A stretch of 64,000 bases of DNA from Ciona intestinalis (lineage: Eukaryota; Chordata; Ascidiacea; Phlebobranchia; Cionidae). The first letter of the stretch is position 1, and the number at the start of each line of letters is the position of its first letter. Positions 9,201 through 20,816 of this stretch are shown here, piece by piece. The stretch lies in the NCBI RefSeq assembly GCF_000224145.3, contig NC_020174.2, positions 832,520-896,519 of the forward strand, read 5' to 3'. Position numbers and translations under genes: made by a program. Below the pieces are notes generated by a model, which was not told the DNA's origin, ran no database searches, and was given only the letters and a program-made list of their open reading frames with translations.

Positions 9201-11877
9201 ACATGGACCATCTTAAAACCCTATTATATATGACTGACCATTTCTCTCTGCTTTTCTTATATATTACATATACTATATATTATATATCATAAAGTTGTCA
9301 GTTTAAACATTGTGTTCTTAGGTAACAAGCATATTTGGGATACCCTCTATACTAGTTGACGTCATCAACAGTGACGTAGCAAACGATTATGACCTCACAA
9401 CCTTGAATTACATCTCAGTATCTGGTGCTTCCTTTGCGGAAGAATTGATTTCACGTTTAAAAACAAAGTTTCAAAATGCTTCCATTATTGATGGTAACAA
9501 TACTATATGTTTAAATGAACTCATTTATCCTCGTGTAGCAAGACAACGACAGTTGTTATAACACGGTGTTCTGTTTCATACATCTCGTGCCCGTTTATAT
9601 GTGTGTAACTTTCATATTTTTTTATCGTTGTTGTAATGTTTATATGTCTGAAACGGAACAACTGGGTTAGAGTAATTGCCGGGTAGTCTCTTGTCCAGGT
9701 ACAACAAACCTGCAATAATAGCAGCTTAGAGCCGCGAACGACCCGACAGGCGCTATATATCAACCATCATTGTGACGGCGCCGGGTGTATGATCATCACA
9801 GAACCATGGCGTAACTTTTACGATATCCCCGCAGAATATGGAATGACAGAAGCATATGTTCTAACGGTTGCAAACCAAGCTCTGTTAGTGGATGGCTCGC
9901 ACGGGTTGGTTGCTCCTAACACTAAGTTGAAGGTGATGTCATGCGATGACGTAGTGATGACATATAAGAATCAACTAATATTTGTTTTCAGGTGGTGGAT
10001 TGCGATACCGGGAATAATTTGGGACCAGGACAGTATGGAGAATTACGTTTCAAAGGTCCGCAGGTAAACGTAGTTAGGGAGGGGAAGATGGAACAACTAT
10101 TCATTCATTTTTCTCATCCCAATCGATAGTAAACAAAGAACATTCAAAGATTTATAAAGCCATATCCTCACGACTTGTATAGACCGTTACTAATTGTTTA
10201 AAACACGATCAAGATATTTAGATATTATGTGCCAAAGGTGTTCCACCTTGTCAAGGTTAGGGCGATGTATCTTGTTTACTGTTTGCTGATCTTGCAGGCC
10301 AAACAATTGCAAAAAGACTTATATATTACGACTGGTGGCAACAATATATATAGTAAGGTAGGGGAATACCATGACCGTACTTTGAACAATTAACAACGGG
10401 CTATGGAAGTCGTGAGAGTACGGATTTATATTTTTTTATTTTTTTGAATCTTCCTTATGTGCTACCAAATGGGACGAGAAAACAGAATGAAAATGGGTCC
10501 CATCTTCCCAACCCCACTATATCTCATGTATGTTTTAGATAATTTCAAAGGGATATCTTGGAAACGAAGAAGCAAATAAAGCTTTATTCGATGACGACAA
10601 CTGGTTGAGGACAGGGGACTATGGTTGCTATGACAACGATGGCAATGTTTACGTCAGAGGAAGGATTAAACATCTCATTAAATACAATGGAATAGTGGTA
10701 TGGAGTAAATATATTTACCGCCTGCATCTGATAGCACAGAGTTTGACAGTTTGATGTTAAAAGCTGTTCCCAGTACAAGTGTACGTTTCTTTAGCAAGAC
10801 ACTAAAAAGACAATTACTCCAACCCAGTGGTTACCCATAAATGTTTAAAGTTAAACTGTCTGCATTATAATCAGTTACATTCCTTAAAACTAAAACAAGG
10901 TATATTAAGGTATATTCTTCACAGGTTATCCCGACAGAGCTTGAGTTTGAGCTTCACAAGCATCCACAAATCGATGACGTTGCGGTTATAGGGGTTACAG
11001 GTGTAGTAGGGTACGAGGGGGAAGTCCCAAAAGCGTTCATCGTGGCTCGCGTTGGTAATGACTTGAATGAGGAAGACGTGCATCGGTATATGAAAGGTAT
11101 CGTACGACCTGTTACCTGTCTATGCGCGAATGTACATTACTGAATAGTGTGTGTAAAGTAAATTGCCATAGGGGAAGCGGTTCGAGACTCGATCTCGTTA
11201 CTGTTGTTGGTATATGTGTCCTAAGACATTGATAGCAACTTCTCCAACCCATTGTTTCCTTGTGTATTACGCCGAGGGCTGTCAAAATCGTCAGCCATAC
11301 AATGAAAAAAATACCCACAGAGTTACAAGTGATAACTTGTAAGCGGGCACGATGTGTAAGAACCCCCGCGTTATAACGACTGTCGTTGTCCCGCGCTGAT
11401 AAATAAGTTAGAACCATTCATTCATTCATTCATTCGCAAAGACTTACTGAGTGCTGCAAATGGGGAAATGTATCAAAATAATGTTGCATTTATCACTTAA
11501 TTGGTAGCTAAATATGCTTACATTGCGAGGATGTATTAACTAATGGGGTATATAGTTTAGGGTTGGAGAAGATGGGACACCTTTTCATTCTATTTTCACG
11601 TCTCATTTGGTAGTAAACAAAGAACATTCCAATAATTATGAAACTGTATCCTCATGACTCCCATAGACCGTTGTTAATTGTTTAAACACGATCAGAATAT
11701 TTATATATTATGTACTGAAGGTGTCCCATCTTCCCCTACAATACGATAACAATATTATGCCAATGTTTCGTAGGTCGATTATCTGACTACAAGCAACTAC
11801 ACGGAGGAGTTGAATTCATGAAGGGCTTACCGAAATTATCCAAAGGAAAAATTATGAGACAAAAACTAAAAAGTTAA
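6225..11877 (+). CDS. Luciferase/4CL-like acyl-CoA synthetase (adenylate-forming enzyme), 12 exons
   Basis: Activates a carboxylic acid, probably a fatty acid, with ATP to an acyl-adenylate and then to a CoA thioester. Exons: 6225-6326, 7037-7247, 7562-7668, 7924-7986, 8068-8197, 8871-9036, 9322-9493, 9835-9932, 9992-10063, 10539-10697, 10925-11096, 11774-11877; about 518 residues, a normal length. Start chosen because MELKSSYQDIEIP opens the family-typical N-terminus. Motifs in order: P-loop SSGTTGPPK, YGMTEA, adenylate-binding TGDYG, hinge VRGRIKHLIKYNG, and C-terminal PKLSKGKIMR with the catalytic Lys. It ends LKS, not a clear peroxisomal SKL. All junctions are in phase except exon 4 to 5, which is one base short. 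Introns hold two or three SINEs and several MITEs. AATAAA at 12160 is a possible poly(A) signal. The substrate cannot be told. Confidence 0.93.
7705..7905 (+). mobile_element. tRNA-derived SINE, partial
   Basis: Begins GGCGCCGTGGCATAATAGTT and keeps GGTTCAAGATTGCC (B-box-like) and the tail TTACTTATATGGTAAC. It lies in an intron of the acyl-CoA synthetase gene and is internally deleted compared with 8470-8785. Confidence 0.75.
8264..8432. mobile_element. MITE fragment, left half
   Basis: GGTTGGGGTAAGATGG, then the family interior AACAAAGAATATT and TGTTGTTAATTGT. The right terminal repeat is missing. Confidence 0.6.
8470..8785 (+). mobile_element. Full-length tRNA-derived SINE
   Basis: Best copy in the window. 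Head GGCGCCGTGGCAAAGTGG (A-box-like), GGTTCAAGGCTCG (B-box), then GTCCTTGGGCAAGACACTTA, AATTGCTCCAACCCAGTGG and a conserved 3' part GGTAACTCGTAAGCTGGCAC to GAGG/AAGGATAAA and TAAGTTACATTCATTC. The internal Pol III promoter boxes mark it as tRNA-derived. It lies in the intron before the 8871 exon. Confidence 0.85.
9050..9232. mobile_element. MITE, diverged copy
   Basis: Ends read TATGGGGTAAGATGGG and GGACCATCTTAAAACCC. The interior keeps TCTTTGTTTGCTACTAAATGG. Intronic in the acyl-CoA synthetase gene, starting 13 bases after an exon end. Confidence 0.65.
9515..9615 (-). mobile_element. SINE 3'-tail fragment, inverted
   Basis: Reads TTATAACACGGTGTTCTG and CATACATCTCGTGCCCG, the reverse complement of the SINE tail. 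Head absent. Confidence 0.6.
10071..10262. mobile_element. MITE copy
   Basis: Starts GTTAGGGAGGGGAAGATGG eight bases after an exon end and finishes GTGTTCCACCTTGTCAAGG. Interior AACAAAGAACATTCAAAGA is typical of the family. Confidence 0.75.
10351..10520. mobile_element. MITE copy, opposite orientation
   Basis: Starts TAGTAAGGTAGGGGAA and ends TCCCATCTTCCCAACCCCAC. The left terminus has lost part of the AGATGGGACACC block. It shares an intron with the 10071 copy. Confidence 0.7.
11158..11440 (+). mobile_element. tRNA-derived SINE
   Basis: Keeps GGTTCGAGACTCGATCTCG (B-box-like), CCAACCCATTGTTTCC and the 3' part GATAACTTGTAAGCGGGCAC to GATAAATAAGTT, followed by a CATT tetranucleotide tail. The A-box region is diverged. 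Confidence 0.75.
11551..11746. mobile_element. MITE copy
   Basis: Ends TTAGGGTTGGAGAAGATGGG and GTGTCCCATCTTCCCCTAC. It lies 27 bases before the last acyl-CoA synthetase exon. Confidence 0.8.
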
Positions 11878-13498
11878 CGTGCTTACTTGTATAGCGGTTG
11901 AGTGTGTTTCGAGCACAGATGTATATCATAGTTTTCCAAATTAACTTAATGCATAAAGATCGAATATTAAACAGTCGTGTTGCGTAACTATTACATCTGG
12001 CGTAACTATGTTTAAGATTGAGCGATACAGTTACCACTCAACCGCTACACATGTAATGCTTATAGGAACGTCCATACATGTTGGCCGCTTCATTTCGGAA
12101 TGCAGCAGTTTTTAAACTAATGGTTATTAACGTATTGCCTAATTTGCTGCGTAGAACGTAATAAATAGGAGGTTTAATTCTACAACGGTCAGCTTTGTGC
12201 ATTATAAATAATAACATAAAATGAGTATTGTTAGGACTTATTTAAATGCTCTTAAAATTTAGGGGATTTATGGGGCGTGAAATTTGTTTAGGCGTGATGA
12301 GCAAAGCTGGTTAAAAACTAAAACATAGGTTTCAAGAAAAAACGGAACACAAGTTTAGTGGTAGAAAATATTGAATTTTAACAAGTTTCCTAAATATGTT
12401 AAATGTCTAAGTTTTGTTTGCGTGCATATGTAAGTGTTGACGAGGACAAACTATAGTCATTCTCCATAAGGTTATACGGGTTTACTATGTTTGCTGTAGA
12501 GTTTTACAACTGAAAAAGTAATGCATATGTTTGAAAACATCGGGAAACCCCGACCGTAATTAAACTAGCAATAAAATACAGCCGGTGCCGTCATTAATTG
12601 TAATTGCAGCCCTATATACGTTAATTAGTTGCATATGGGGAAATTGCTACGATGTTATAAATGCTTTATCGTAAATTGCATTGCTATATAAATGCTTGAT
12701 CCTGGTAGTACTACGTAGCTGTGACGTCATGGTGGTTACGTCATGGTGGTTACGTCACAAAAAAGTACAGTGAATCATTAGGTCATTACTTTGCCTCATT
12801 TGACTGGACATCAGATCGTCGTCATATATGGTAAAATACGTGTTGCTGTGTCATAATCATTACTATTGACGCATCATAAGAAGTACTATGACATCGACAT
12901 TAAGACCCATTTCTCCATAATACACGAAAAATACAGAAACCGTAAACACACATTGCAATACGACATTGTTATGTCGTCGACTTCATATTTTTCGAAATAA
13001 ATGTAAAGATAAATAAACTTTCGAAACCAAATTCCACAAATTTTTAATGCTAATATCAAATGTCCTTTTATACGTCAATTGTTGTGTTTGTGGTTTCTGG
13101 TTACGTCTTTCACGCAATTTTAAAGCAATTATTTTTAACATCCCATGCCCTATGTCACGTATGAACAAATATAAGGCGCTATTAAAAAAGTTTTCGTTTG
13201 ATTTCGCTTTAAAATGACTTGTTGGTTATAATTAGCGTTCTAGAAGTGGTGACTATTAAAAATATTAGCGCAAGAGTTAATAGGGAGACTAATGTATTTA
13301 AAAATAATCGAAAAATTCCAAATTATATTAAAAACGCACAAACTGTAGTCTGTACATGGTGGATTGTTACAATTTCAATACACATAACCAGAGTCTGTAT
13401 ATAAACATTTATGTTATGCTATAATACGCCTGTATATAAACATTTATGTTATGTTTATATACGGACTCTGCACATAACAATAGATTATAGAAGCGTAT

Positions 13499-13694
13499 TA
13501 TAGTAGGGTGGGGGAAGATGGGACACCCTTTCGTTCTGTTTTCTTGTCCCATTTGGTAGTAAACAAAGAACAATCAAAGAATTATAAAACTATATCCTCA
13601 CGTCTCCCATAGACCATTGTTAATCGTTTAAAACAAGATCAGGATATTTGGATATTGTGTGCTAAAAGTGTCCCATCTCCTCCCACCCTACTAT
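13499..13694. mobile_element. MITE, well-preserved copy
   Basis: TAGTAGGGTGGGGGAAGATG at the left and its inverse CCCACCCTACTATA at the right, with TA at both edges, suggesting a TA target-site duplication as in Tc1/mariner-type elements. Interior holds TTTGGTAGTAAACAAAGAA and a central ACCATTGTTAATCG block. Confidence 0.88.
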
Positions 13695-15141
13695 ATTATA
13701 TGAAACGTAAAATAACTTTATCCTGATGTGTTTTAAAGCAGGGTTCTATTTGTGCTTTTGCAAACTTTTGCGCCCTGTGACCTTTTAAGCGACCAAAACT
13801 TGAAAGATCAGCAAAATATTTGCAACTTGAAAAATCAAGAACCAATAATACAGGTCTTATTTTGGCACCGCCTATACTAATCTAAATGCATCCCAGGGTA
13901 CATTGGACGTTGAAGATTAACCCCAAAGTTAGAGCAAAAGTGGGGTAACCTAACACTGTTTATTTTAAGTTATTCAAAAACACTAACTGATTCTTGTTTA
14001 CATATTGCCATTTATGATACGGATTGTTCAGGTATGTGATATATTAGGACTTTAAAAGGTTAACCACAAATCGTGGAAAGAAAATCAAAATTGGTTGTTA
14101 TAAGTTATAAAAAAACACTAATTGATTCTTATTTTATATATTTACCATTTAGGCTACGTATTGATGAGATATGTAGGTTATTACAGGTTCGTTTTATAAG
14201 TTTAAGCAGAAAGTTGTACGAAAGTGCGAATTAAGTTAAAATTGTCTGTTTCATGTTTCAAAAAAAACTAATTTGTGTTTTATAACGCTGGACAAAACAC
14301 CAATGGCTCTTGTCAGCATTTCTTACCAGCCTTTTAACGTTGGTATAAAAAATTGTGAAAATGCTTAGTAAAGGCGATGATCTGATTTATTGCCCAAAAC
14401 CGCTTGAATATAAGTCCACGGTCTGTTTTAATTTAACATGACACTTAGTTATATGAGAGATCTTTTTAAATTAAACAACGTTTCATCATAGGGAAGTATA
14501 ATACGTTTTGCACCCCACTTTTTAATTAATAACTTTACTTAATATGGTTTTATCTGAAGCGTGTTTTAACAGCTGTCGGGTTTTGTTGTTATTTTTTCTT
14601 TCTTGGTTGTTTTTTTTATCTTCGCCATCTTATATTTTGGGGCAACGGCTCTATTTTGGCCAATATCCCAAGTCCGTTAGCGTGCCCCGCTGTAGAACTG
14701 CTCCCATATATAGAATGAAATAGTATTAGAATAGAAAAATAAAATTCACGTTAAAACCGAAACTTGAATGGCCACTTGAGAAATGCTTTGCCAGCAAATT
14801 AAAATAACTTTTTAATACATACGTCACGTACCGTCGTTAGCGTTGAAATGATTAATCTTCGTCACAATTTGTGCACACGAAAAAGGTCGTACCGCATACC
14901 CCTGGGCACCGCAATTTATAAAACATGATACGGACGGTTAAAATAAGCTGGTCTGATCGATATAACGTCAAGTTGGTTTGTTTTAGTAGCACAGAGAGGC
15001 CAGTATATGGAGCACAGCAGTGGCAAAATTTAAAAAAATATCGAAAGTGCTCGGGCATTTAACAGATGAGGGATTTAAGACAAAATATAAATTATAGAAA
15101 CATCGTTGAAGAATATTGTTTTCGTTTATAAAGCTCTGTGA

Positions 15142-15152
15142 TTTCGTTTCAG
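15142..15152 (+). promoter_or_regulatory. Splice-acceptor-like site upstream of Thr-rich gene
   Basis: TTTCGTTTCAG, 28 bases before the ATG at 15181. Candidate spliced-leader acceptor or end of a 5'UTR intron. Confidence 0.35.
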
Positions 15153-15180
15153 GTTAAAATAAACGCTAAAACAAAAAAAC

Positions 15181-17461
15181 ATGAATTTATTTTTGCTCGC
15201 GATATGTTTAGTGTCGTGTGCATCAGGTGAATATGATTTAATATATTGCAATTATTTTATGTTTTGAACATATGTTGCTACAGCAATAAGTTCTTAGAAA
15301 CAAAATTAATCCCTAACGTATATGTATAATAGTAAGATATATATTATAAATTGGATTTGGTGCAAACCTGGCAAATTAATAGTTTTAGTGACTGTTTGAT
15401 TCTCCGTTTTCGTAATTTAAATTACATACGTTATACGAACGCTATCTTTGCTTTTAACTTGTTGGCGCGCCTGCCTCTAACCCTAGTGGTACGAGTTCAA
15501 GGCTCGTCGCTGTTACTATTGTGTCATCTAATAATCAGATATTTTGTCCAGTAATCCATACGGCTGTTTAGTATGATTATGTTAATCTTTTTTCATTTTC
15601 TCAAAAAGTTAATATTTTTTATTTTTCATAGGTGCGCATATATCTATGGTGAACAGGAATAACTTGGATTCGGAAAACGGGATAACTGACGTATTGCCAA
15701 CAAGTGTAGCCACAACTGAAAAACCAAAGTGTGCGACAACACAATCCGTAACAACAAGAAGACGTGTTGTTGTTACGAAAAAGATAAAAACCAACAACGG
15801 AACTGAGATAACAGTAACAACGGATAGAATAACTACACCTACAAACACAACTACAGTAACAACAACGACGACAACACAGCCAACAACAACGGAAACTACA
15901 ACACAGTCAACAACAACTACGACTACCACACCTGTTCCTACAACAACAACTACAACACAGCCAACAACAACAACAACCTGTCCCAACAACAACGACCACA
16001 ACACCTGCCTCTGCAACAACGACGACAACAACAACAACCAGAAGAACAGAAGCACAACGAAGAAGAACACACGTAGCATCTACTCCAACTGTCAAGGTAA
16101 CTTCCATCTATTCACTAATTATTACAAAAAGTTGGCAAGCAGTATCTTGCATGTGAGGGTAAAGTGTAGCAGGCAAACAAACGTAAAAGTATAACGGTCT
16201 GTTGTTTTTGTGATTTCATTTTGTTTGGATAATATAATCATTAAGTTAAGTTTTAACAGAGTCATTGAGTTTTGAACGAAAAGATACGAACTTTTTGAGC
16301 CATGTTGGTGTATATTGTCTATTGTGCACTGAGGTTACAAACGATATATTTTATACTTTTAGTAAGAAAAATTTTATATTATTAATGTCAGTTATTTATT
16401 TACTAATTGTACCAAACTATTATTTTACAAGAAATATAGGCAGTGTTTACACAAACCGCGCTCTAAACCCATTCTGTTATGTCGATTTTTCAATTAATAC
16501 TTATGTTATAGCGTAAGTAAAGCATTCAGACCAGTTGACAAGTATGCAATAATATGCTCTCTTTTAAAAGTATACGAGAATTACCTCTAACCTTTTTCAA
16601 CAGACTGTATGTAGTTCATATTGCCACTGGAGTTTAACAACGAGGAAGTTCATTGGGGGTTGCCATCAATCGAGACGGAGAAGTAAGTCATGAATTCTGT
16701 GTGCAGAAAACATAGCAGTGGCGTGGGGGAAAGATGGGACAACTTTAGCACATAATATCCAAATATCCTTACCGAGTTTTGAACAATTAACAACGGTCTA
16801 TGGGGTTTTATAATTCTTTGAATTTTCTTTGTTTACTACAAAATGGGACGAGAAAATAGAGTGAAAAAGTGTCCCATCTTCACCCACACTAATAGAGTAC
16901 AAAAGTGCCACAAACCGTGGCCGCTAGTACAGCAAACTCATAGTAGTTGCTGCGAAATAAACCAAATTAAAATGGAAATGGAAAAACTTTGCGTGTTAAA
17001 TAACAGGATTAAAAAGAATTAAAACCTAAATGCTGTAAGTCCAACGATTATCAGTATAACTATGCGCTTTGGTTCAAAGTAAATCAAATCTGCAGATTTT
17101 CGCAAAATTTCTAGCGTAATTTTAAGCCAGCAAATATTTTTCGGATAACTTTTTTTTGGAAATTTAATAAGTTGTATAGTAGGTATTAATATGCTAAATG
17201 TCGAATCCTAATTTTTGATCGCTTTATCTTTATTTTCAGTGCTGTGCTTCTTCTGTCGATACAAGTACAGATGTGGAGCCTTCTCCGGTGTGTTTGCCGG
17301 ATAGTGACGTCATATATGACGACATATTTAATGACGTCACACAACATAAGCAGCATGTACTGTACAAAAGGATACCAAAAGTCAACCCATTGTCAGAATA
17401 TTTAGCGAAGAGAAATATCCGCCCAAAATTCTCGCTAATGATATGCTGGACATCAAGATAA
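15181..17461 (+). CDS. Secreted Thr-rich mucin-like protein, frame-disrupted
   Basis: Exon 1 (15181-15226) encodes a signal peptide, MNLFLLAICLVSCASG, and splices in phase to exon 2 (15632-16096). Exon 2 has a short N-terminal part, a basic patch (TRRRVVVTKK) and long Thr runs broken by Pro and Gln (TTTTTTQPTTT), a likely O-glycosylated tract. Near 15976-15985 the Thr codons continue in another frame, so the annotated frame turns into Asn codons: a one- or two-base indel or assembly error. In the Thr frame exon 2 ends in phase 0 and can join an exon at 17240-17461 (CCASSVDTSTDVEPSP..., stop), or an exon at 16604-16682 that leads to an early stop at 17304. Family unknown; the 3' structure is uncertain. 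Confidence 0.5.
15472..15525 (+). mobile_element. SINE head fragment
   Basis: GCGCGCCTGCCTCTAACCC and GAGTTCAAGGCTCGTCGCTG are the B-box region of the SINE. It lies in intron 1 of the Thr-rich gene. Confidence 0.65.
16713..16894. mobile_element. MITE copy
   Basis: Ends GTGGGGGAAAGATGGGAC and GTGTCCCATCTTCACCCAC. In the reverse orientation to the 13499 copy, as judged by TTTGTTTACTACAAAATGGG near the right end. Confidence 0.8.
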
Positions 17462-18626
17462 TTAAGTTAATTAAAGCGATTAACGTTCGCAAAGATGCTT
17501 TTATTGCAAGGCCGATATTTATTTCTCCGAAAAATCATATTTATCGCTAAATTTCCGTCTCCGACCGTAGATTTTTATTTTAATTAAATGCGAAAATAGA
17601 ACTGGGCATCATGAAAGAATATTATTGGACTTTGTGTCGTTATTCTGTTGGCGCTTTTTTACTCTGAATTTTCTCTTTAACATCGTTATTTATTATCGAC
17701 AAGTATGGTTCGCGCCTTGTGCTAACAGGTACAATTGACGTAGATACAACGTCATGATCGTTTAACTTTAACTTTAACTTGTTTTCTGCTCACTTTCAAT
17801 GCTATACTTCAAAATATGCTGCCTCAAATATACGTTTTTTGGTGTTGTCTAAATTATAGTAAATACAACTACAATGTATAGTGATGTGGGGTAAGATGGG
17901 AAACCTTTTTATTCTATTTTCTCGTCACATTTAGTAGCAAACAAAGAAAATTCAAATAATCACAGAACTGTATCCTCCCGACTCCCATATACCATTGTTA
18001 ATTGTTTAAAACACGATCTAAACATTTGGTTATTACGTGGTAAAGGTGTCCCATCTTTCCCCACCCTACTATTTATTAGGAATTAATATCCCATTTTTCG
18101 TAAGCATTAATAAGTCTGTTTCAAGTCGTCAAGATACGATTATTTAAATGTATTAATTTTCATTTTTTACTATCAAATGGGACGATAAAAAAACTAAACC
18201 ATCTAAGCCATATTCCAACTATATATCCAACCACAAATATATGCCGCATATTATTTAATACAATAAAGTTCATTGCGATTATTGTGCGTTGTTTTCTTCC
18301 AATCTAATATCGTGTAAAATTTTAATTAAGTTTTAAATTTTGCGAAATAAAAAACGAGTCAGCGTTTTTGGATTGTTGCGTTGAAAATAACAAAAAAGCG
18401 AAAAAAATTATTGAACCAATAAATTTAGGGCAATAAATAAAGCCAACGTCTTTGTCAATACGTTTGTTTATAAGTTAAACAGAACTAGCAATAAATAAAG
18501 TCATTTGTAAAAGGCAGGGCATTAAAGGCTATAATAAAACTTATTGATCCTTGCAAAGCGGAGCAACGATATTGTCGTCACCAGGTGTTCTGTTTCATAC
18601 AGCTCAAGTCCGCTTACACGTTATTT

Positions 18627-18665
<39 letters not shown>

Positions 18666-19977
18666 ACCTTTTCGACTAAATATTTGTCGATTTCCTCGTA
18701 ACGCAACGACTATGTTGATTTGTTTAAATACGTCTATATACTTATTAAGTGATCCAAAAATGGAACCAAACGACTCATTTGCAACGCATGTGCTGTGTAA
18801 AATTTTGTGTGTTAGAAAACACAAACACATCTAACGAAGTAGCATATACCCCGCTACCATAAAACGTTGAGAATTACTCATCCAGCCAACTCTATACATC
18901 TGTATTTCATTTCCGTTCTCCAAGCTTAAATTTCAGATTCGGCATTCATGTTATAACAAGTACGTAGTTATCATTATGTGAAATTCGACCCCGAAGCTAT
19001 CATAGGTTGCGGCAACCCTACCCATTTGCCTGGAGGGGATGTGTAATTGTTTATAGCGTGACAGGGCCATTTTCTTTAACCACACCCCGTAAATCGTGTA
19101 GGAATGTAACGACCAAAGTAGGTTTCGTATCAAAGCTAACTCCCCATGTGTTTATATAAGATAAACAAACCATTTAAATCATAGACAATTGCAGTGTGAA
19201 ATATGTCTAGAGACTCTGTTGGGGTAAGATGGGACATGCTTTCTCTTCTTATTTTTGTAAACAAATATTATCTTAAAACCAGATCGAACCAACTGATGTT
19301 ACTTTTTTAAAATAAGTATGCTATGAAACTGCCTCTACCCTGCCACACCTTATTAATTACGTTCAGATTTGGACCAGAAAACGCTTGCACACAGCGAAAG
19401 CTACTTCATCAGGCGTAAACAGAGGTCTTAATTTTGAATCGTTTTCGCTTTACATACATTGCCTAATAAATGGATTATTCGTATTGCATATACACTGTTC
19501 ATTATGAATAAATGTAATTTACTTTATTCTCGCTTGGCCAAAAAAAACAGATTACGAGTTACCATGTATGTTACTTAGTGGGTGATTATGTAGTTTACAC
19601 TCACCTTTGCTATTCATCCAGTGTGGAAACCAATGCATCAGGTTGTTTGCGACGTTCTCAGAGAGAGAGAGAGAGATATCTTTAAAGGTACGGACATCTT
19701 ATTCAATTTATCTCGTGCCCGGTCTCGATTTAACGTGTGAATTTATCAACCAATCGGCTGGAGATATTTCCCAATGGCATACATGTTCATAACGGACACG
19801 TGCCTACTGTAAGCCAGTTTGCAACCTTTCAAGGATATATTTTGAGACCATGCAAGGTTACGATAGGCTATATGGGACTGAACACCAAACAGTCATAAAT
19901 AGATATATATACACATATACATAAATAGGGCATAAAATGTGCCTAAACGCAAATGATTGCCTAAATACTCATTGCAG
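17462..19977. other. Intergenic or intronic, no supported gene
   Basis: AT-rich DNA with a MITE (17877-18073), a MITE right-end fragment (about 18165-18226), a SINE-tail fragment (18540-18620), a (TA)n(TG)n microsatellite (18627-18664) and an (AG)n run (19659-19675). No exon chain linking the Thr-rich gene to the terminal exon at 19978 could be shown. Confidence 0.6.
17877..18073. mobile_element. MITE copy
   Basis: Ends TATAGTGATGTGGGGTAAGA and CCCATCTTTCCCCACCCTAC with TA edges. Left terminus is the GTAAGATGGG variant also seen in the 1460-2162 array. Confidence 0.82.
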
Positions 19978-20157
19978 TACTACCCCAACAAGGATTTGAA
20001 CCTTATACCCACAACACACAAACAAGAAGTGGATATACATATTCCAAACAATATATTTGGATACAACGCAGACGGAAGAGTACGGGTTCAAATACTGTCG
20101 AAGGAAGCATTATCAACCAACACAATGAAACGAAGAGGCAAGATTGAGGGTGTCTGA
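19978..20157 (+). CDS. Orphan terminal exon, unknown protein
   Basis: An acceptor (ACTCATTGCAG) opens a 59-codon frame in phase 0, YYPNKDLNLIPTTHKQ to KRRGKIEGV and a TGA stop. The composition is protein-like and polar, with IPNNIFGYNADGRVRVQIL in the middle. AATAAA sequences follow at 20634 and 20669. No upstream exon was identified. It may be the last exon of the Thr-rich gene or of another plus-strand gene. It converges on the VAV 3' end. Function unknown. Confidence 0.4.
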   Translation, partial: YYPNKDLNLIPTTHKQEVDIHIPNNIFGYNADGRVRVQILSKEALSTNTMKRRGKIEGV

Positions 20158-20816
20158 TGCCCGTTGTCTGTCACCAAAATTTAAACCAAATAACATATTT
20201 CAACCTAGCAGACAAAAGTCCTGGAACTTTCAGCTTTTTTAAACGGATTTGGGTGATTTTTAAATTAATTCTGGGAATGGCGTTTTAAAAGAACGAAAAC
20301 AAATTACGTTAAAAACCAAAAAACGAATCACATTTTAAACTTACTATGACGTAAAACATGACGTCATATGACTGATAACTCTCATGGCGAAAATGGGAAT
20401 ATTTACAAGTGATTATGATTCTTGCTGATTTAAGATGACGTCACATAATATTTGGTGACGTCACGAGTTTAATGACGTCACAAACGTGATGACGTCACGG
20501 CGGTCAATCATGCAAGGAGTGCTGCTGAGTGTCCTGATTATATTGAAAGCTACTGATCAGTGGATATAAGTGCGAAACGTGAAGGGGGCATCATATGAAC
20601 GGGTGGCGGTAATCATAAAATCTTGCACAGCGCGAATAAAAAGTAAAAAATTCGAAGAAAATCCAAATAAATAAAGAATTTCCAACAATTGAGAAAATTT
20701 CATCATGATGCGTGAAGAATCGAATACAGTGATATTTGTTACGTCACAATCTTTTGAGAACTAAAGCATGTTCTCTCCATTTGACACAATTAAAATATCT
20801 GACATCACAATCAACA
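20158..20816. other. Convergent intergenic region with CRE-like motifs
   Basis: Lies between the plus-strand terminal exon and the VAV stop codon. Holds five TGACGTCA palindromes between 20359 and 20497 and AATAAA signals for the plus strand. No gene seen. Confidence 0.7.
20359..20497. promoter_or_regulatory. Cluster of five TGACGTCA palindromes
   Basis: TGACGTCA occurs at 20359, 20436, 20456, 20473 and 20490. This is the consensus cAMP-response element bound by CREB/ATF bZIP factors. Function here is not shown. Confidence 0.55.

Larger units (their letters stand above)
11878..15180. other. Intergenic: acyl-CoA synthetase 3' side to Thr-rich gene
   Basis: AT-rich. Contains a poly(A)-like AATAAA at 12160, a small tandem of GGTTACGTCA motifs at 12722-12770, an imperfect direct and inverted repeat of ATAAACATTTATGTTATG at 13399-13470 and a complete MITE. 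No supportable exon chain; a Cys-rich minus-strand frame at 14852-15058 is discussed as a finding. Confidence 0.6.

Noticed and set aside
15609..16107. Val-rich minus-strand frames
   Set aside because: Antisense reading of the ACA/ACG Thr tract; no splice or start context.
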